From positions 1-48,309 of the forward strand of contig CAJQGX010000009.1 in NCBI GenBank assembly GCA_905478035.1: a stretch of DNA of 48,309 bases, read 5' to 3'. A program made the translations under genes and the position numbers. Shown piece after piece: positions 45,964 to 48,309 of the stretch (the stretch's first letter is position 1; the number at the start of each line of letters is the position of its first letter). Source of the DNA: an uncultured SAR86 cluster bacterium (GTDB lineage Bacteria; Pseudomonadota; Gammaproteobacteria; Magnimaribacterales; D2472). The notes beneath the pieces are model-generated. The model had not been told where the DNA came from. It saw only the letters and a list, made by a program, of their open reading frames with translations, and ran no database searches.

Positions 45964-46518
45964 TTAGATTTCTAAAAGATCAGCTTCTTTCTTCTTAAGT
46001 TCTGAGTCTACTAAAGCTATATATTTATCTGTTTCTTTTTGGACCAAATCTTCCATGCGCCTTTGCTCATCCTCAGAAATATCTCCAGATGTTTGACTAT
46101 CTTTAATGGATTGGTTCACGTCTCTTCTTATGCTTCTAATTGACACTCTTGCATTTTCAGCCTCTGACCTTGCTTGCTTAATATAATCTTGTCTTGTTTC
46201 TTCAGTTAATGAAGGCATAGATATTCTAATTAAGTCTGAAGATGTGCTTGGGTTTAAACCTAGATTTGAATTCATAATAGCTTTTTCTATCTCAGGAATT
46301 AATGATTTATCCCAAGGCGAGATAACCAAAGATCTGCCATCTTCTACACTAATGCTAGCTGCTTGATTAAGTACAGTAGGAGTCCCGTAATAATCAACTT
46401 TTATGTCGTCTAAAATAGAAGGGTTAGCTCTTCCAGTTCTGATTTTGTTAAAAGCTTGATTTAGAGAAGATATGGATTTTTCCATCCTCTCAGCAACAGT
46501 ATTTATTAATTCATTCAT
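45964..46518 (-). CDS. frr: Ribosome recycling factor
   Basis: With EF-G splits post-termination ribosomes. At 184 residues it has the normal two-domain form: a three-helix bundle (N- and C-terminal thirds) and a small beta domain (about 31-104). Family motifs are FNKIRTGRANPSILDDIKVDYYG, RSLVISPWDKSLI, NSNLGLNPS and RSIRRDVNQSIKD. The spacing to pyrH is 1 base. Order pyrH-frr-uppS is conserved. Confidence 0.97.
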   Translation of the reverse strand: MNELINTVAERMEKSISSLNQAFNKIRTGRANPSILDDIKVDYYGTPTVLNQAASISVEDGRSLVISPWDKSLIPEIEKAIMNSNLGLNPSTSSDLIRISMPSLTEETRQDYIKQARSEAENARVSIRSIRRDVNQSIKDSQTSGDISEDEQRRMEDLVQKETDKYIALVDSELKKKEADLLEI

Positions 46519-46519
46519 A

Positions 46520-47233
46520 TTATGATATTAGCGTACCTATCTTTTCACCACAAATGATATTTTTCAGAGCATTTGGTGTATTAACATTAAAAACTTTAAT
46601 GGGTAATTTATGATCTCTTGCAAGTGTTAATGCTGTTGCATCCATTACCTTTAAATTCTTTGTAATTGCATCATCAAAAGATAGCTCAGAAAAGAATTCT
46701 GCATCTTTATTTATCTCGGGATCTGAATCATAGACCCCATCAACTCTTGTTGCTTTAAGCATAAGATCAGATTGAGTCTCTATTGCTCTTAAACATCCAG
46801 CAGTATCAGTAGTGAAGAAAGGATTACCAGTTCCCGCAGTAAATATAACAACATAACCATCGCTTAATAATTGTATTGCAAGTCTTCTATCATAATGCTC
46901 TACCATTCCAGACATTGATATTGCTGACATTACTCTTGTTTTAATACCAGCTCTTTCAAGCGCATCTCTTAAAGCAATTCCATTCATTACAGTCGCTAGC
47001 ATCCCCATGTGATCACCAGCAACCCTGTCCATTCCTGCTTTATTTAATTTCTCACCTCTAAAAAGGTTACCGCCACCGATAACAATTCCAATTTGGGCGC
47101 CCAATTCTTTGCATGCGCTTACTGAGGAAGCCATTTGATCAAGAATCTTTGGATCGATACCATGCTCATCATCACCAGCAACAGACTCCCCACTAAATTT
47201 AACGAGGATTCTTTTGTGGATTAAGTTGGTCAT
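46520..47233 (-). CDS. pyrH: UMP kinase
   Basis: Phosphorylates UMP to UDP in pyrimidine nucleotide synthesis; the bacterial enzyme is a hexamer of the amino-acid-kinase fold, activated by GTP and inhibited by UTP. The 237 residues include [11 protein letters not shown] (phosphate loop), [52 protein letters not shown] and [14 protein letters not shown]. It begins 4 bases after tsf. With carAB at the other end of the window it completes two separate points of the pyrimidine pathway. Confidence 0.97.
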   Translation of the reverse strand: MTNLIHKRILVKFSGESVAGDDEHGIDPKILDQMASSVSACKELGAQIGIVIGGGNLFRGEKLNKAGMDRVAGDHMGMLATVMNGIALRDALERAGIKTRVMSAISMSGMVEHYDRRLAIQLLSDGYVVIFTAGTGNPFFTTDTAGCLRAIETQSDLMLKATRVDGVYDSDPEINKDAEFFSELSFDDAITKNLKVMDATALTLARDHKLPIKVFNVNTPNALKNIICGEKIGTLIS

Positions 47234-47237
47234 AGAT

Positions 47238-48095
47238 TTATTTTAACTGTTCAGCTACCTCATCGGCAAAATTCTTAGTTTCAACTTCTATGCCTTCTCC
47301 TACTTTAAGTCTTGAATATGACTGAATTGTTGCATCATTCTTTTCAAGAAGTTGTTGTATTGTTAAATCAGGATCTTTAACAAAGGATTGAGATAAAAGA
47401 GAGACTTCAGATAAATATCTTTTTAATTTACCTTCTATCATTTTTTCCATTATTTCTTTTGGTTTTCCAGACTCTTCTGCTTGAACCATATATATAGCCT
47501 TCTCCCTTTCTAAAATTTCAGAATCGAGATCATCTTGGGAAAGGCATAATGGATTGAATGCTGCTACATGCATTGCTATATCTTTAGCCAAAGATTCATC
47601 TCCTCCAGAAACTACAACAACAGATGCAAGTTTAGAATCTGAATGCATATACATTCCAGCATTCATTTCTGCGTCATACTCAATAGTCTCAAGTCTTCTT
47701 AATTGAATATTTTCTCCAATAGTTTGAACTAAAGATTTTCTTTTTTCTTCGATTTCAGATTCTTGTATTTCACTAATATTAAGAAGTTTATTTTGAGAAA
47801 TGAATTCTTCCACGTTATTAGCAAAACCTAAGAAATTTGCATCTTTTGATGCAAAATCAGTTTCAGAATTTATTTCTATTAAAGTTGAATAATTCTTACC
47901 TGAGAAGGCTCTAAGAATACCGTCTGCAGCAACTCTTGATGCTTTCTTTTCAGCCTTAAGTGCACTATTAGATCTTAATAAATCTAATGCTTTTTGAATA
48001 TCTCCTTCGCAATCAACTAATGCTCTTTTGCATTCCATCATTGCGACACCTGACATATCTCTTAATTCTTTAACTTGAGATGCTTTGATTTCCAT
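47238..48095 (-). CDS. tsf: Translation elongation factor Ts
   Basis: Nucleotide-exchange factor regenerating EF-Tu-GTP. Its 285 residues match the family: an N-terminal UBA-like module ([34 protein letters not shown]), then the core with [24 protein letters not shown] (EF-Tu contact), a dimerisation region ([26 protein letters not shown]) and a C-terminal module ([17 protein letters not shown]). It starts 2 bases after the stop of the upstream gene, presumed rpsB; many bacteria have a longer gap there. Confidence 0.97.
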   Translation of the reverse strand: MEIKASQVKELRDMSGVAMMECKRALVDCEGDIQKALDLLRSNSALKAEKKASRVAADGILRAFSGKNYSTLIEINSETDFASKDANFLGFANNVEEFISQNKLLNISEIQESEIEEKRKSLVQTIGENIQLRRLETIEYDAEMNAGMYMHSDSKLASVVVVSGGDESLAKDIAMHVAAFNPLCLSQDDLDSEILEREKAIYMVQAEESGKPKEIMEKMIEGKLKRYLSEVSLLSQSFVKDPDLTIQQLLEKNDATIQSYSRLKVGEGIEVETKNFADEVAEQLK

Positions 48096-48097
48096 TT

Positions 48098-48309
48098 TTA
48101 CTTAACTTCCTCTTTGTTATCGCTAGTATCAGAATCCTCAGCTACAACCTCTTCAGTTTTAGCTTCTTCAACTACTGGCTCTTCAGCTACAACCTCTTCA
48201 GTTTTAGCTTCTTCAACTACTGGCTCTTCAGCTACAACCTCTTCAGTTTTAGCTTCTTCAACTACTGGCTCTTCAGCTACAACCTCTTCAGTTTTAGCTT
48301 CTTCAACTA
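48098..48309 (-). CDS. rpsB: Ribosomal protein S2, C-terminal repeat tail only (cut by window edge)
   Basis: Only the 3' end lies in the window: 70 codons with a TAA at 48100-48098, ending EDSDTSDNKEEVK. Everything visible is a low-complexity acidic tail of 15-residue units (AEEPVVEEAKTEEVV) that continues beyond the edge. Assignment to rpsB is by position, since rpsB precedes tsf in nearly all bacteria; no S2 core sequence can be seen here. E. coli S2 has no such tail, though acidic or alanine-rich C-terminal extensions of S2 occur in other bacteria. The tail is probably disordered and on the solvent side of the small subunit. Confidence 0.72.
   Translation of the reverse strand, partial: VEEAKTEEVVAEEPVVEEAKTEEVVAEEPVVEEAKTEEVVAEEPVVEEAKTEEVVAEDSDTSDNKEEVK
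48141..48309 (-). repeat. 45-bp tandem repeat, three perfect copies plus a partial, in the presumed rpsB tail
   Basis: Copies occupy 48141-48185, 48186-48230, 48231-48275 and 48276-48309 (34 bases, cut by the edge). All readable copies are identical base for base, including third codon positions. The period is 15 codons, so the frame is kept. Each unit is itself three related pentads starting with Glu-Glu (EEPVV, EEAKT, EEVVA). The array ends with a slightly diverged junction (GAGGAT in place of GAAGAG) just before the unique 3' end. Confidence 0.97.

Noticed and set aside
48141..48309. CRISPR-like array of regular repeats
   Set aside because: Copies are directly adjacent with no spacers, the period is 45 bases, and the array is an in-frame part of a coding sequence.

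Overview
The window is a gene-dense, AT-rich (about one third G+C by eye) stretch of a bacterial chromosome. Every long block is in a gene order typical of Gammaproteobacteria. A complete lipid A/LPS and outer-membrane assembly set (lpxA, lpxB, lpxD, bamA, skp, lptF, lptG, rseP) makes the host Gram-negative. Very short intergenic gaps, overlapping convergent stop codons, no visible rho-independent terminators and several shortened proteins suggest a streamlined genome. A marine planktonic gammaproteobacterium of the SAR86 kind fits, but that placement is inference.

Layout. (1) 1-9421, minus strand: carA-carB-greA-rlmE-ftsH-glmM-tpiA, with the first codons of secG at the left edge. folP and yhbY, usual members of this block, are absent. 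(2) 9575-14920, plus: map-glnD-dapD-dapE (N-terminal Met removal, nitrogen signalling, lysine/diaminopimelate synthesis). (3) 14917-19065: a POT peptide transporter (minus), an RDD membrane protein (plus) and lptF-lptG (minus). (4) 19113-24733, plus: pepA-valS (holC missing between them, ValS cut short at its C-terminus), then a two-gene ABC-2 exporter. (5) 24764-27162: elaA-like acetyltransferase (minus), two tandem glutathione peroxidases (plus), holD-rimI (minus). (6) 27196-28851, plus: leuA. (7) 28848-48309, minus: one long co-directional run, in transcription order rpsB (C-terminal tail only)-tsf-pyrH-frr-uppS-cdsA-dxr-rseP-bamA-skp-lpxD-fabZ-lpxA-lpxB-rnhB-dnaE-accA-tilS, then a crotonase-family gene with what looks like its own promoter.

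How the genes work together. The long right-hand run couples translation factors, nucleotide and isoprenoid/undecaprenyl supply, phospholipid and lipid A synthesis, outer-membrane protein assembly and fatty-acid precursor supply. lptF-lptG export the lipid A made by lpxABD. carAB, pyrH and glnD connect nitrogen and pyrimidine metabolism. dapD/dapE and glmM feed peptidoglycan.

There are no RNA genes, insertion sequences, prophage genes or CRISPR arrays, and no stretch over 300 bases lacks a gene; the longest gap is 153 bases before map. I found no clear undescribed multi-gene system. The observations most worth checking are a DNA-perfect 45-bp tandem repeat encoding an acidic tail on the presumed ribosomal protein S2, loss of C-terminal tRNA-contacting domains in both ValS and TilS, three promoters whose -10 box sits exactly 6 nt from a start codon (leaderless candidates), three convergent gene pairs sharing 4-nt stop overlaps, a calcium-loop-like insert in BamA loop 6, and a tandem glutathione peroxidase pair with an unusually conserved DNA block.
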